Numbered from the stretch's first letter, positions 16,312-24,849 are shown. The stretch: 64,000 nucleotides of DNA from Pseudoflavonifractor sp050943825 (GCF_050943825.1 NZ_JBMNPX010000002.1:1-64000), one strand, 5' to 3'. Notes: generated by a model not told the origin, from the letters alone. A program made the numbers and translations.

Positions 16312-16859
16312 GATTTTTCCTCCAATTCGCAGAGCAGGCGCTTGTACCAGTCCAGCTCAAATTGGGCTGCGGCAATGCCGTAGTCAATGGTGTATCCCTG
16401 AAAGCGGAAGATGGAGTCCCAGTCCTGCCCGGGCGGCAGCGGGTCCTGGCGGACGGCCTCAAACCGGGCCTTGATGGCCCGCAGCATGGCGTCCGTCTCC
16501 TCCATCTGGCGGATGTAGTCCCGGATGGCGGCGGAACGCTCCGCCGGACTGGCAAGCCCCAGAAAGAACAGCCGGGAGAGCTCCATATTCTTGACCTTGT
16601 CCGCCTGCATGGGCTGGGCGACCCAGTCACTGAAGGCGGCGCGGCCTGCGGGGGTGATGGAAAAGGTTTTCTTGCGCCGCCGCCCCTCCGTGCTTTCAGC
16701 GGCGGTGATGCGGCCTTCCCGCTCCAGCTTGGTTAGAGCGGTCTGTACGCTGCCGGCGCTGTGGGAGCAGATGAGGGAGAGATTCTGCTTGATGAACTGC
16801 TGCAGCTCGTACCCGGTCATGGGCGAGAGCATCAGCAGCCCCAGGATAAGATGCTCCAT
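16308..16859 (-). CDS. PadR-family transcriptional regulator
   Basis: The chosen ATG at 16859 is 5 nt from GGAGG; an in-frame TTG at 16871 would add four residues but overlaps that site. The 183-aa product has the PadR winged helix (MEHLILGLLMLSPMTGYEL, SVQTALTKLEREGRI, KTFSITPAGRAAF) and a C-terminal helical dimerisation domain (Vir-C-like). PadR proteins usually repress and are released by small ligands such as phenolics or antibiotics. It is first in the operon with the flavoprotein and CAT genes. An inverted repeat lies just upstream. Confidence 0.87.
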   Translation of the reverse strand: MEHLILGLLMLSPMTGYELQQFIKQNLSLICSHSAGSVQTALTKLEREGRITAAESTEGRRRKKTFSITPAGRAAFSDWVAQPMQADKVKNMELSRLFFLGLASPAERSAAIRDYIRQMEETDAMLRAIKARFEAVRQDPLPPGQDWDSIFRFQGYTIDYGIAAAQFELDWYKRLLCELEEKS

Positions 16860-16873
16860 GGATGCCTCCAAAT

Positions 16874-16890
16874 ATATCGAATAGAGATAT
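16874..16890. promoter_or_regulatory. ATATC-N7-GATAT inverted repeat, probable PadR operator
   Basis: Symmetric ATATC/GATAT half sites with a 7-bp spacer sit 15-31 bp upstream of the PadR start, overlapping the expected -10 region of its own promoter. PadR proteins commonly bind ATAT-type dyads and autoregulate. Confidence 0.5.
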
Positions 16891-16896
16891 TATAGA

Positions 16897-16926
16897 ATAA
16901 AAAAAGAAGCCCGTCAACAGGCGGGC
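16897..16926 (-). terminator. Intrinsic terminator upstream of the PadR operon
   Basis: On the minus strand GCCCGCC and GACGGGC (with one mismatch) form a short stem followed by CTTCTTTTTTTATT. It terminates transcripts coming from the fatty-acid side before the PadR promoter. Confidence 0.7.
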
Positions 16927-16949
16927 AGCTGCTGGAAACAGGAGAAAAG

Positions 16950-16991
16950 CAGCCCCATACCCCCGCGCATATGCGCGGGGGTATGGGGCTG
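16950..16991 (-). terminator. 42-bp perfect palindrome, terminator after the FabT-like gene
   Basis: A 21-bp perfect stem with no loop nucleotides (centre 16970/16971, CGCGCATATGCGCG) is followed on the minus strand by GCTTTTC. It lies 30 bp after the stop of the MarR-type gene. The length and perfection are unusual for a terminator, and the long palindrome could form a cruciform. Confidence 0.65.
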
Positions 16992-17020
16992 TATGGCGTA
17001 GTTTTGGGAGCGGCCGCCTG

Positions 17021-17488
17021 TCAGGCGCCCTGCTGGGCCTCGTGGGCGGGGAGAGGAATCTCCGGCATCAGCTCGTCGCTGACAATGGCCAGCATCTCCT
17101 CCAGCTTGGCGCAGTCGGCGGGGGAGAAGCGCTCCGCAATGCGGCCCATCACCTTGCGCACGTAGTCGTTGCTGATATTGTAGTAGTCAATATACTTCTG
17201 GGTGGGCCGCAGGTGGTACTCACGCTTGTCGTGCTCGGACTGGATCTTCTCCACATAGCCCTTTTTAATCAGGCTGTTGACCTTATAGGCAGCGTTGGGA
17301 GGAGAGATCTTCATGAACGAGGCAAACTCATTGATGGTGGGTAGGCGCAGGGCCTGAATGGCCTCCATGCAGAAGGTCTCCACCGTGGTGAGACTGGCCT
17401 CCCGGCTCTGAAAGCGCTCAAAGATTTCGCGATAGAAATGCAGCTTGAATTTTGTATACACGTCCTGAAACCGCTGTTCCAGCATCAT
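17021..17488 (-). CDS. fabT: MarR-family regulator, FabT-like
   Basis: The start at 17488 is 5 nt from GGAGG; upstream in-frame codons lack a site. The 155-aa product has a MarR winged helix (LPTINEFASFMKISPPNAAY recognition region, KGYVEKIQSEHDKREYHL wing) framed by dimerisation helices. Its place directly after the fab operon on the same strand matches FabT of streptococci and related Clostridia regulators, which repress fatty acid genes when bound to acyl-ACP. It is separated from fabZ by a 243-bp hairpin-rich segment, so it may be transcribed separately or processed. Identification as FabT is by context more than by motif. Confidence 0.7.
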   Translation of the reverse strand: MMLEQRFQDVYTKFKLHFYREIFERFQSREASLTTVETFCMEAIQALRLPTINEFASFMKISPPNAAYKVNSLIKKGYVEKIQSEHDKREYHLRPTQKYIDYYNISNDYVRKVMGRIAERFSPADCAKLEEMLAIVSDELMPEIPLPAHEAQQGA

Positions 17489-17579
17489 TTCCGCCTCCAT
17501 CAGACAGAGCCCGGCCGCAGCCGGACAAAAATTCACTTCTGTGCCTGGAAAAAGACCACGCTGGGGGCTGTACAGGCAC

Positions 17580-17822
17580 TATTGTAATGCGTACAACAAA
17601 GCTGCTGCACCTTTACAAGGTGCAGTAACTTTGTTCAAGTGTAAGGATTTTTCTTAAAATCCTTACACCATCTCTCAGGGGGTATTCCACCCTGAGAGAA
17701 ATACGCATTGCAACAATGTCTGAATTCTTTTAAAACGGTTCATACGGTCCGTTTTAAAAGAATTGTGCGGCTATGCCGCACGAATAAACCGCATATCGGT
17801 TTATTCGTCAGACATTATTGTA
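17580..17822. repeat. Double cloverleaf: two adjacent multi-hairpin structures flanked by TATTGTA
   Basis: Lobe A (17581-17717): closing helix ATTGT+AATGCGTA with its complement at 17702-17717 (3-nt bulge), enclosing hairpins at 17595-17635 (7+9 bp), 17639-17668 (13 bp) and 17671-17699 (10 bp). Lobe B (17715-17816): closing helix AATGTCTGA/TCAGACATT (9 bp), enclosing hairpins at 17723-17764 (16 bp), 17765-17781 (7 bp) and 17781-17807 (11 bp). All stems except the closing helix of lobe A are perfect, and the junctions have almost no unpaired bases. Hairpins are not followed by T runs, so they are not ordinary terminators. TATTGTA occurs at both ends (17580-17586, 17816-17822). AT-richer than its surroundings. 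No coding frame fits. Confidence 0.85.
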
Positions 17823-17847
17823 CCAAAACGGGGCGGAAAGAGCAACC

Positions 17848-18285
17848 TTACTTCTCGGCGTCGGCGATGGCGAAGATGAGCTCCGCCGTGGCGGCGGTCT
17901 CGCCGTTGACGGTGGCCACGGCCTCGCCGATGCCCACGGGGCCCTTCCGCTTGGTCAGGGTGCATTTGAGCTCCAGCACGTCCCCGGGCACCACCTGGCG
18001 CTTGAACCGGGCGCTCTTGATGCCGCCGAACAGGGCCAGCTTGCCCCGGTTCTCGGGCACGGACAGGAGCGCCACCGCTCCCACCTGGGCCAGAGCCTCA
18101 ATGATGAGCACGCCGGGCATGACGTGCTTCTGGGGGAAGTGGCCGCAGAAGAACTGCTCGTTGACGGACACGCACTTGATGCCCTGGGCCCACTGGCCCT
18201 CCTCGCCGTCGGTGATGCGGTCCACCAGGGCGAAGGGGTAGCGGTGGGGCAAAATCTCGGCGATCTGATTGGAATTGAGCTGCAT
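17848..18285 (-). CDS. fabZ: 3-hydroxyacyl-ACP dehydratase FabZ
   Basis: The 145-aa hot-dog-fold enzyme dehydrates 3-hydroxyacyl-ACP to trans-2-enoyl-ACP. It has the family signature LPHRYPFALVDRI and the active-site segment GHFPQKHVMPGVLIIEALAQ with catalytic His and Glu. The start ATG shares one base with the fabF stop (TAATG) and has GGAGG 7 nt upstream, indicating coupled translation. It is the last gene of the fatty-acid operon; the double cloverleaf begins about 25 bp after its stop. Confidence 0.95.
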   Translation of the reverse strand: MQLNSNQIAEILPHRYPFALVDRITDGEEGQWAQGIKCVSVNEQFFCGHFPQKHVMPGVLIIEALAQVGAVALLSVPENRGKLALFGGIKSARFKRQVVPGDVLELKCTLTKRKGPVGIGEAVATVNGETAATAELIFAIADAEK

Positions 18286-19529
18286 TACGCTTCCTCCCAT
18301 TTCTTCAGCAGGATGCTGGCGTTGTGGCCGCCGAAGCCCAGGGAGTTGGACATGGCGTACCGCAGATTGGCCTCACGGCCCTCGTTGGGCACGATGTCCA
18401 GGTCGCACTCCGGGTCGGGGACCTGGTAGTGGATGGTGGCGGGGGCGAAGCCTTCCTTCAGGGCCAGCGCGGAGAAGATGGCCTCCACAGCGCCTGCCGC
18501 GCCCAGCATATGGCCGGTCATGGACTTGGTGGAGCTCATCATCAGCTCCTTGGCGTAGGCACCGAACACCGTCTTGACGGCGGCGGTCTCGCCGCTGTCG
18601 TTCAGGTGGGTGGAGGTACCGTGGGCGTTGATGTAGTCCACCTCATCGGGGGACACGCCGCCGTCGGCCAGGGCGATGGCCATGGCACGGGCGCCGCCCT
18701 CGCCGCCCTCGGCGGGCGCGGTCATGTGGTAGGCGTCGCAGGTGGCGCCGTAGCCCACCAGCTCGGCGTAGATCTTGGCGCCCCGGGCAACGGCGTGGGC
18801 GTACTCCTCCAGCACCAGGATGCCGGCACCCTCGCCCATGACAAAGCCGCTGCGCTCGGCGTCAAAGGGGATGGAGGCCCGGTCCGGGTCGGTGGCGGTG
18901 GAGAGGGCCTTCATGGAGGTGAAGCCGCCGATGGCCAGGGGGGTGACGGCGGCCTCGGCGCCGCCGCAGATCATCACGTCGGCGTAGCCGTCCCGGACAT
19001 AGTGGAAGGCGTCGCCCACAGCGTTGGTGCCGCCGGCGCAGGCGGTGACAGGGCAGGTGCACATGGCCTTGCAGTTGTGGGCGATGGCGATGAGACCGGC
19101 GGCCATGTTGGAGATAGCCATGGGAATGTAGAAGGGGGACACCCGGTCAAAGCCCTTTTCCATACCCTTGGAGTGCTCGCTCTCGGTGACATCCAGACCG
19201 CCGATGCCGCTGGAGACGATGACACCACGGCGGCAGGGGTCGTCAGAGGCCAGGTCCAGACCGCTGTCGGCCACGGCCTCCTTGGCAGCGGCCATGGCCA
19301 GCTGGGTGTACCGGGCCATCCGCTTGGCCTCCTTCTTGTCCAGGACGGACTCGGGGTCCCAGTCCTTGACCTCGGCGGCCAGCTTGACCTTCTGGTTCTC
19401 GGTGTTATAGCGGGTGATAGGGGCCACGCCGCACTTGCCCGCGCGGACGGCGGCCCAGCTCTCGGGCGCAGTATGCCCGATGGGGGTGACGGCCCCCAGG
19501 CCGGTGATGACCACTCGGCGTTTTTCCAT
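18285..19529 (-). CDS. fabF: 3-oxoacyl-ACP synthase II FabF
   Basis: The 414-aa condensing enzyme extends acyl-ACP with malonyl-ACP. The catalytic triad is visible: Cys in VTACAGGTNAVGDA, His in NAHGTSTHLNDSGE, and His in STKSMTGHMLGAAGA together with its Lys. The start at 19529 is 5 nt from GGAGG. A 37-bp gap separates it from fabG upstream; downstream it overlaps fabZ by one base. Size and motifs are standard for the family. Confidence 0.96.
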   Translation of the reverse strand: MEKRRVVITGLGAVTPIGHTAPESWAAVRAGKCGVAPITRYNTENQKVKLAAEVKDWDPESVLDKKEAKRMARYTQLAMAAAKEAVADSGLDLASDDPCRRGVIVSSGIGGLDVTESEHSKGMEKGFDRVSPFYIPMAISNMAAGLIAIAHNCKAMCTCPVTACAGGTNAVGDAFHYVRDGYADVMICGGAEAAVTPLAIGGFTSMKALSTATDPDRASIPFDAERSGFVMGEGAGILVLEEYAHAVARGAKIYAELVGYGATCDAYHMTAPAEGGEGGARAMAIALADGGVSPDEVDYINAHGTSTHLNDSGETAAVKTVFGAYAKELMMSSTKSMTGHMLGAAGAVEAIFSALALKEGFAPATIHYQVPDPECDLDIVPNEGREANLRYAMSNSLGFGGHNASILLKKWEEA

Positions 19530-19566
19530 AATAACCTCCAATTTCAACACAGCACAGGGCAGTATG

Positions 19567-20310
19567 TCACATGGACATGCCGCCATCCACTGCCAGTACC
19601 TGACCGGTGATGTAACCGGCCTCGTCCGAAGCCAGGAAGGCCACGGCGTTGGCTACGTCCTCAGCCGCACCCAGACGGGCCATGGGGATGGAGGCCAGAA
19701 TGGCCTCCTTGGCTTTCTCGGGGAGCACGGCGGTCATATCGGTATCGATAAAGCCGGGGGCCACCGCATTGACGGTGATGTTCCGCCCGGCCAGCTCCTT
19801 GGCCAGGGACTTGGTCATGCCGATGACGCCCGCCTTGGTGGCGGCGTAGTTGACCTGACCGGCGTTGCCGTGGAGGCCCACCACGGAGCTGAGGGAGATG
19901 ATGCGGCCGTGGCGCTGCTTCATCATGGGCCGGACGGCGGCCTTCATGCAGAGGAAGGTGCCCTTCAGGTTGGTGTCCACCACGGCGTCGAAGTCCTCTT
20001 CCTTGAGGAGCATGAGCAGGTTGTCCCGGGTAATGCCGGCGTTGTTGACCAGAATGTCAACGGCGCCGAACTGCTTCAGGGCGGCGTCGAACAGGGCCTT
20101 GACGGCGTCGGCATCGGCCACATTGCCCTGCACCGCCAGAGCCTGGACCCCCAGGGCCTGGCACTCGGCCACGGTCTGGTCGGCGGCGGCGGTGTTGCCG
20201 GCAAAGGACAGGACGATATTGCAGCCCCGGCGGGCCAGCTCCAGGCACACGGCCTTGCCGATGCCGCGGCTGCCGCCGGTGATGATGGCGGTTTTTCCGG
20301 TGAGGCTCAT
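19567..20310 (-). CDS. fabG: 3-oxoacyl-ACP reductase FabG
   Basis: The 247-aa short-chain dehydrogenase uses NADPH to reduce 3-oxoacyl-ACP. It shows the cofactor motif TGGSRGIGKAV, NNAG, the catalytic Ser in SLSSVVGLHGNAG, Tyr and Lys in NYAATKAG, and the C-terminal GQVLAVDGGMSM typical of FabG. The ATG overlaps the fabD stop by one base (TGATG), with GGAG upstream. Confidence 0.96.
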   Translation of the reverse strand: MSLTGKTAIITGGSRGIGKAVCLELARRGCNIVLSFAGNTAAADQTVAECQALGVQALAVQGNVADADAVKALFDAALKQFGAVDILVNNAGITRDNLLMLLKEEDFDAVVDTNLKGTFLCMKAAVRPMMKQRHGRIISLSSVVGLHGNAGQVNYAATKAGVIGMTKSLAKELAGRNITVNAVAPGFIDTDMTAVLPEKAKEAILASIPMARLGAAEDVANAVAFLASDEAGYITGQVLAVDGGMSM

Positions 20311-21248
20311 CAGGATTCTCCTTTCAGGGCCGCGGTGAGGGCGTCCAGGTCGGCGCAGGTCTCCACGGCGAAGGTGCGGATGGCGGGGCAGGTCTTGCGG
20401 ACAAAGCCGGAGAGCACCTTGCCGGGGCCAATCTCCACGATGGTGTCCACCCCAAGGGCCTCCATGCGGCGGATGGTGTCCTCCATGCGGACGGAGGACT
20501 GGACCTGCCGCTCCAGCAGAGCGGGGATGGTGTCGCCCTTGCCCATCTCATGGCCCAGGCAGTTGAAGAGCACGGGGAAGGCCATGGGGCCGAACTCCAC
20601 CGAGCGGAACCGCTCGGCCAGGGCGTCCCCGGCGGGCTTGAGGAGGGAGGTGTGGAAGGGGCCGCTGACCTTCAGGGGCAGGGCGCGCTTGGCGCCCAGC
20701 TCCTTGGCCAGGGCGGCGGCCTTCTCCACGGCGGCCTTCTCGCCGCCGATGACCAGCTGGCCGGGGCAGTTGTAGTTGGCAATCTCCACCACGCCCAGAG
20801 CGGCGGCCTGGTCGCAGGCGGACTGGAGGGTGGGAACGTCCAGACCCAGCACGGCCATCATGGCGCAGTCCATGCCCTGGGCGGCCTCGGTCATGGCCTT
20901 GCCCCGGAAGGCCACCAGGGACACCGCCTCGGCGGCGGAGAACACACCGGCGGCGTGGAGGGCGGAGTACTCGCCCAGGCTCAGGCCGGCGGCGTAGTCG
21001 GGCTCGATGCCCCGCTCATAGAGCAGGGCGGTGACGCCGGCGGCAAAGGCCACCATGGCGGGCTGGGTGTAGGCGGTCTGGTTGAGGACGCCATTGGCGT
21101 CGGTGAAGGAGACCTCCTTCAGGTCAAAGTCCACCTGCTCGGCCGCGCTGTCCAGAACAGCGCGGAAGGCGGGATAGGCTTCGTACAGGTCAGCGCCCAT
21201 GCCGGGGTGCTGGCTGCCCTGTCCGGCGTACAGAAAGGCAAGGCTCAC
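20310..21248 (-). CDS. fabD: Malonyl-CoA:ACP transacylase FabD
   Basis: The 312-aa enzyme moves malonyl groups from CoA to ACP. Conserved features are the N-terminal FLYAGQGSQHPGMG, the nucleophile in GLSLGEYSALHAAGV and the His in KVSGPFHTSLLKPA. It overlaps fabK by 4 nt and fabG by 1 nt, so it is translated as part of the fab polycistron. Confidence 0.96.
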   Translation of the reverse strand: MSLAFLYAGQGSQHPGMGADLYEAYPAFRAVLDSAAEQVDFDLKEVSFTDANGVLNQTAYTQPAMVAFAAGVTALLYERGIEPDYAAGLSLGEYSALHAAGVFSAAEAVSLVAFRGKAMTEAAQGMDCAMMAVLGLDVPTLQSACDQAAALGVVEIANYNCPGQLVIGGEKAAVEKAAALAKELGAKRALPLKVSGPFHTSLLKPAGDALAERFRSVEFGPMAFPVLFNCLGHEMGKGDTIPALLERQVQSSVRMEDTIRRMEALGVDTIVEIGPGKVLSGFVRKTCPAIRTFAVETCADLDALTAALKGES

Positions 21249-22177
21249 AGATCGTTCACCAGACCTTTCACGCAGGACTGATAGTCGGCGTACAGCTCCT
21301 CCAGAATGGCCCGCACGGGGCGGATCTCGTGGAGCTGGCCGGCCACCTGGCCCGCCATCAGGCTGCCCATCTCGGTGTCGCCCTCAAAGACAGCGCGGCG
21401 CAGGGAGCCCAGGGTCAGCTTCTCACGCTCGGCCAGGGGGATGTTCTCCTTCTCCATGCGGATGTACTCCTTGGCCATCTTGTTCTTGAGCACACGGACG
21501 GGAGCGCCGGTGGTGCGGCCGGTGACGATGGTGTCGGTGTCGCTGGCCTTGAGCAGGGCCTGCTTGTAGTTGGGATGGATGGGGCACTCCTCGCTGACCA
21601 GCAGGCAGGTGCCGATCTGGACGCCGCAGGCGCCCAGGGCATAGGCGGCGGCCAGCTGGCGGCCGCTGGCGATACCGCCGGCGGCGATGACGGGCACGTC
21701 CACTGCGTCGGCCACCTGGGGCACCAGGGCCATGGTGGTCATCTCGCCCACGTGGCCGCCGCTCTCGGTGCCCTCGGCGATGACGGCGTCAATGCCGTAC
21801 CGGGTGAGACGCTTGGCCAGCACGGCGGCAGCCACCACGGGGATGACGATGATGCCCGCCTCTTTCCAGGCAGGGATGTACTTGCCGGGGTTGCCCGCGC
21901 CGGTGGTGACCACCTTCACGCCCTCCTCGATGACCACCTTGGCCATCTCGTCCACAGAGGGGTTCATCAGCATCAGGTTGACGCCGAAGGGCTTGTCGGT
22001 GAGGGCCTTGCAGCGGCGGATGTTCTCACGCAGGCTGTCGGCGTTCATGCCGCCGGAGCCGATGAGGCCCAGGGCGCCCGCGTTGGATACGGCGGCGGCA
22101 AACTCGCCGGTGGCGATGTTGGCCATGCCGCCCTGAATAAAGGGAAACTCCGTTCCCAGCAGCTCGTTGAGTTTCAT
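21245..22177 (-). CDS. fabK: Enoyl-ACP reductase II FabK (FMN-dependent)
   Basis: The 310-aa TIM-barrel flavoprotein belongs to the nitronate monooxygenase/FabK family: IQGGMANIATGEFAAAVSNA, AEGTESGGHVG and the FMN-phosphate segment IAAGGIASGRQLAAA. It catalyses the last reduction of the elongation cycle with NADH and FMN. Having FabK means the organism does not rely on triclosan-sensitive FabI here. Start 22177 is 5 nt from GGAGG. The position between fabH and fabD matches the Streptococcus/Clostridia operon order. Confidence 0.94.
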   Translation of the reverse strand: MKLNELLGTEFPFIQGGMANIATGEFAAAVSNAGALGLIGSGGMNADSLRENIRRCKALTDKPFGVNLMLMNPSVDEMAKVVIEEGVKVVTTGAGNPGKYIPAWKEAGIIVIPVVAAAVLAKRLTRYGIDAVIAEGTESGGHVGEMTTMALVPQVADAVDVPVIAAGGIASGRQLAAAYALGACGVQIGTCLLVSEECPIHPNYKQALLKASDTDTIVTGRTTGAPVRVLKNKMAKEYIRMEKENIPLAEREKLTLGSLRRAVFEGDTEMGSLMAGQVAGQLHEIRPVRAILEELYADYQSCVKGLVNDL

Positions 22178-22214
22178 AGAGACCTCCATGCGCCTGCCGG
22201 CGCGTTCAGATTTT

Positions 22215-23174
22215 TCAGTGGGCTTCCCCGTCCAGCTCCAGGATGGCGCCGCCCCAGGTCAGGCCGCCGCCGAAGCCGGAGAGCAGGGCCCGCATGCCGG
22301 GCTTGAGGGCGCCGGAGGCGCACAGCTCATGGAGCAGCAGGGGGATGCTGGCGGCGGAGGTGTTGCCGTACCTGGCGATGTTCTTGGGGCACTTCTCCGG
22401 GGGGAGGTGCAGGTTCTTCACCACCCGGTCGATGATGCGCTCATTGGCCTGGTGGAGCACAAACAGGTCGATGTCGTCGGCGGTCATGTGGGCCTGCTCC
22501 AGCACCTGGGTGATGCACTTGGGCACGGTCTCCACCGCGAACTTGAACACGGCGGTACCCTCCATGTGGATGTACTGGGGGGCGCCGGTGCCTGCGCCGG
22601 GGACATAGAGGACCTTGTCGTCTCCCCGGGCACCCACCACAGTGTGGAGCACGGGACAGTCAGGTCCGGAGCGGACCACAGCGGCGCCTGCGCCGTCGCC
22701 GAAGAGGATGCAGGTGGTGCGGTCGGTGAAGTCCACCATGCGGGTGAAGGCCTCGCCGCCCACCACCAGGCCGTACTTTCTGGGGCAGGCGTCCAGCAGG
22801 CACTGGGCGGTGTGTAGCCCGTAGAGGAAGCCGGAGCAGGCCGCATTCAGGTCCATGCACAGGCAGTCCTCGGGCAGGCCCAGCTCACGCTGGAGCAGGC
22901 AGGAGACGGCGGGGGTGACAAAGTCGGGGGAGATGGTGGCCACCAGGCACACCCCCAGGTCGTCAGGGGAGACGCCGGAGCGTTCCATGGCCTGACGGGC
23001 GGCGTCCACGCAGAGGGAGAGCAGAGTCTCCTCGGTGCAGTAGTGACGCTCCTTGATGCCGGTACGGGTGGTGATCCACTCATCGTTGGTCTCCACCATG
23101 GCGGCCATGTCGTCGTTGGTGACGATCCTGGCCGGGGCTGCGGCTCCGGTGCCGCAGAGCTTGATACCGTTCAT
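22215..23174 (-). CDS. fabH: 3-oxoacyl-ACP synthase III FabH
   Basis: The 319-aa enzyme starts fatty acid synthesis by condensing an acyl-CoA with malonyl-ACP. The catalytic Cys-His-Asn triad is seen in LNAACSGFLYG, FVLHQANERIID and YGNTSAASIP, and WITTRTGIKERHY is the usual N-terminal motif. It overlaps accA by 4 nt; fabK follows after 37 bp. Confidence 0.96.
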   Translation of the reverse strand: MNGIKLCGTGAAAPARIVTNDDMAAMVETNDEWITTRTGIKERHYCTEETLLSLCVDAARQAMERSGVSPDDLGVCLVATISPDFVTPAVSCLLQRELGLPEDCLCMDLNAACSGFLYGLHTAQCLLDACPRKYGLVVGGEAFTRMVDFTDRTTCILFGDGAGAAVVRSGPDCPVLHTVVGARGDDKVLYVPGAGTGAPQYIHMEGTAVFKFAVETVPKCITQVLEQAHMTADDIDLFVLHQANERIIDRVVKNLHLPPEKCPKNIARYGNTSAASIPLLLHELCASGALKPGMRALLSGFGGGLTWGGAILELDGEAH

Positions 23175-23992
23175 CCCCGATCCCTCCTGACTGCCTGGGT
23201 ACCCATGGCCCGGAATTTTTTGTACCGTTGCTTGGCCAGAGCGGAGCCGCTCAGCTTGAGCAGGGGAGCGAGCTGACGGCTGATGGCGGCGTCCACGGCG
23301 GTGAACACGGCGCCGGGAGCGGTGTGAGCTCCGCCCTCAGGCTCGGGAATAATCTCGTCGATGACACCCAGCTCCTTCAGGTCGGCGGCGGTGAGCTTCA
23401 TCACGTCGCAGGCCTCGCTGCTGCGGGAGGAATCCTTCCACAGGATGGCGGCAAAGCCCTCGGGGGAGAGGACGGAGTACACCGCGTTCTCCAGCATGAG
23501 CACGCTGTTGCCCACGCCCAGGGCCAGAGCGCCGCCGCTGCCGCCCTCGCCGGTGACCACCGAGATGACGGGCACCGTCAGGGCGGAGAGGATGGACAGA
23601 CACTTGGCGATGGCCTCGCCCTGCCCTCTGGCCTCGGCCTCCAGGCCGGGGTAGGCGCCGGGGGTGTCGATAAAGGTGATGACGGGGCGGCGGAACTTGT
23701 CCGCCTGTTCCATCAGCCGCTGGGCCTTCCGGTACCCCTCGGGGCTGGGCATGCCGAAGTTGAACTTCAGGTTCTCCTCCAGGGTGCGGCCCTTCCGGTG
23801 GCCGATGACGGTAACGGGCTGGCCGTGGTACAGGGCCACGCCGCCCAGAATGCTGGGGTCCTCGCCGAAGTGGCGGTCGCCCCGCAGCTCAAAGAAGTCG
23901 GTAAAGAGGGCGGAGATAAAGTCCGCCGTGCCCGGCCGCTGGGGATTGCGGGCCAGGGCCACCCGCTGGGCGGGGGTAAGGGTCTGGTTCAT
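23171..23992 (-). CDS. accA: Acetyl-CoA carboxylase carboxyltransferase alpha subunit
   Basis: The 273-aa crotonase-fold subunit pairs with AccD to transfer the carboxyl group from biotin to acetyl-CoA. Recognisable segments are ELRGDRHFGEDPSILGG, IDTPGAYPGLEAEARGQGEA and GEGGSGGALALGVGN. It is somewhat shorter than the E. coli subunit (about 319 aa), as usual in Firmicutes. It overlaps accD and fabH by 4 nt each, favouring stoichiometric expression. Confidence 0.95.
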   Translation of the reverse strand: MNQTLTPAQRVALARNPQRPGTADFISALFTDFFELRGDRHFGEDPSILGGVALYHGQPVTVIGHRKGRTLEENLKFNFGMPSPEGYRKAQRLMEQADKFRRPVITFIDTPGAYPGLEAEARGQGEAIAKCLSILSALTVPVISVVTGEGGSGGALALGVGNSVLMLENAVYSVLSPEGFAAILWKDSSRSSEACDVMKLTAADLKELGVIDEIIPEPEGGAHTAPGAVFTAVDAAISRQLAPLLKLSGSALAKQRYKKFRAMGTQAVRRDRG

Positions 23993-24845
23993 CGGTCGCG
24001 GCCTCCCTTCGGGTCATGGAGCCGCAGCAGGCGGCTCAGCGTGGCGCGCAGCTCCTTGCGGGGCACCACCGCGTCCAAGAAGCCGTGGCTGAGCTGGTAC
24101 TCCGCACTCTGGAAGCCCTCGGGCACCGGCTGACCGATGGTCTGCTCCACCACACGGGGACCGGCGAAGCCCACCAGGGCCTCCGGTTCGGCCAGCATGT
24201 AGTCGCCCAGGCTGGCAAAGCTGGCGGTGACGCCGCCGGTGGTGGGGTGGGTGAGCACGGAGATGTACAGCCCGCCGACGGAGGAGAAGTGCTCCAGAGC
24301 GGCGGCGGTCTTGGCCATCTGCATCAGGGAGAGGATACCCTCCTGCATCCGGGCTCCACCGCTGGCGGAGAACAGGATGAGGGGCAGGCGGTTCTTCTCG
24401 GCGTACTCCACCAGGCGGGTGACCTTCTCGCCCACGGCGGCGCTCATGCTGCCCATGAAAAAGCGGCTGTCCAGCACGCCGACAGCCGTCCTGCGGCCGT
24501 CGATACGGCCCGTGGCGGTGACCACGGCCTCACTCAGGCCGGTGCGCCGGCTCGCATCGGCCAGCTTCCCGGCGTAGCCGGGGAAGGCCAGAGGGTCGGC
24601 GGAGGCCAGACGCTCGTCCAGTTCCCGGAAGGTGCCCGGGTCCAGGACGAGGCTGAGCCGGTAGTAGGCGCTGACGGCGTGGTGATGGCCGCAGCGGGGG
24701 CAGACATAGAGGTTCTTGTGCAGCTCGCCCCTGGGCACCTCGGCCCCGCAGGCGGGGCAGGCCGGGGCGGGGGCGGAGCGGGGGCCGCCGCTGCGCAGGC
24801 TCTTGAGGGCCAGCAGCTTTTCGCGGCGGCGGGTAAATACGTTGC

Positions 24846-24849
<4 letters not shown>
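23989..24849 (-). CDS. accD: Acetyl-CoA carboxylase carboxyltransferase beta subunit
   Basis: The 286-aa protein starts with a zinc ribbon of the form C-x2-C...C-x2-C (CPACGAEVPRGELHKNLYVC, then CGHH), followed by the crotonase-fold domain (SASGGARMQEGILSLMQMAK). It forms the carboxyltransferase with AccA. 4-nt overlaps with accC and accA. Confidence 0.95.

Noticed and set aside
14956..16383. 475-codon frame antisense to the double flavodoxin gene
   Set aside because: Low-complexity shadow; the minus-strand frame has clear FMN and Cys motifs and operon overlaps.
17580..17822. CRISPR array or tRNA gene in the hairpin-rich region
   Set aside because: No repeated spacers; arms differ in sequence; no T loop, anticodon or CCA pattern. 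No CRISPR array was seen elsewhere in the window.
18324..19610. 428-codon frame antisense to fabF
   Set aside because: Shadow of a verified condensing enzyme gene; no independent signal.
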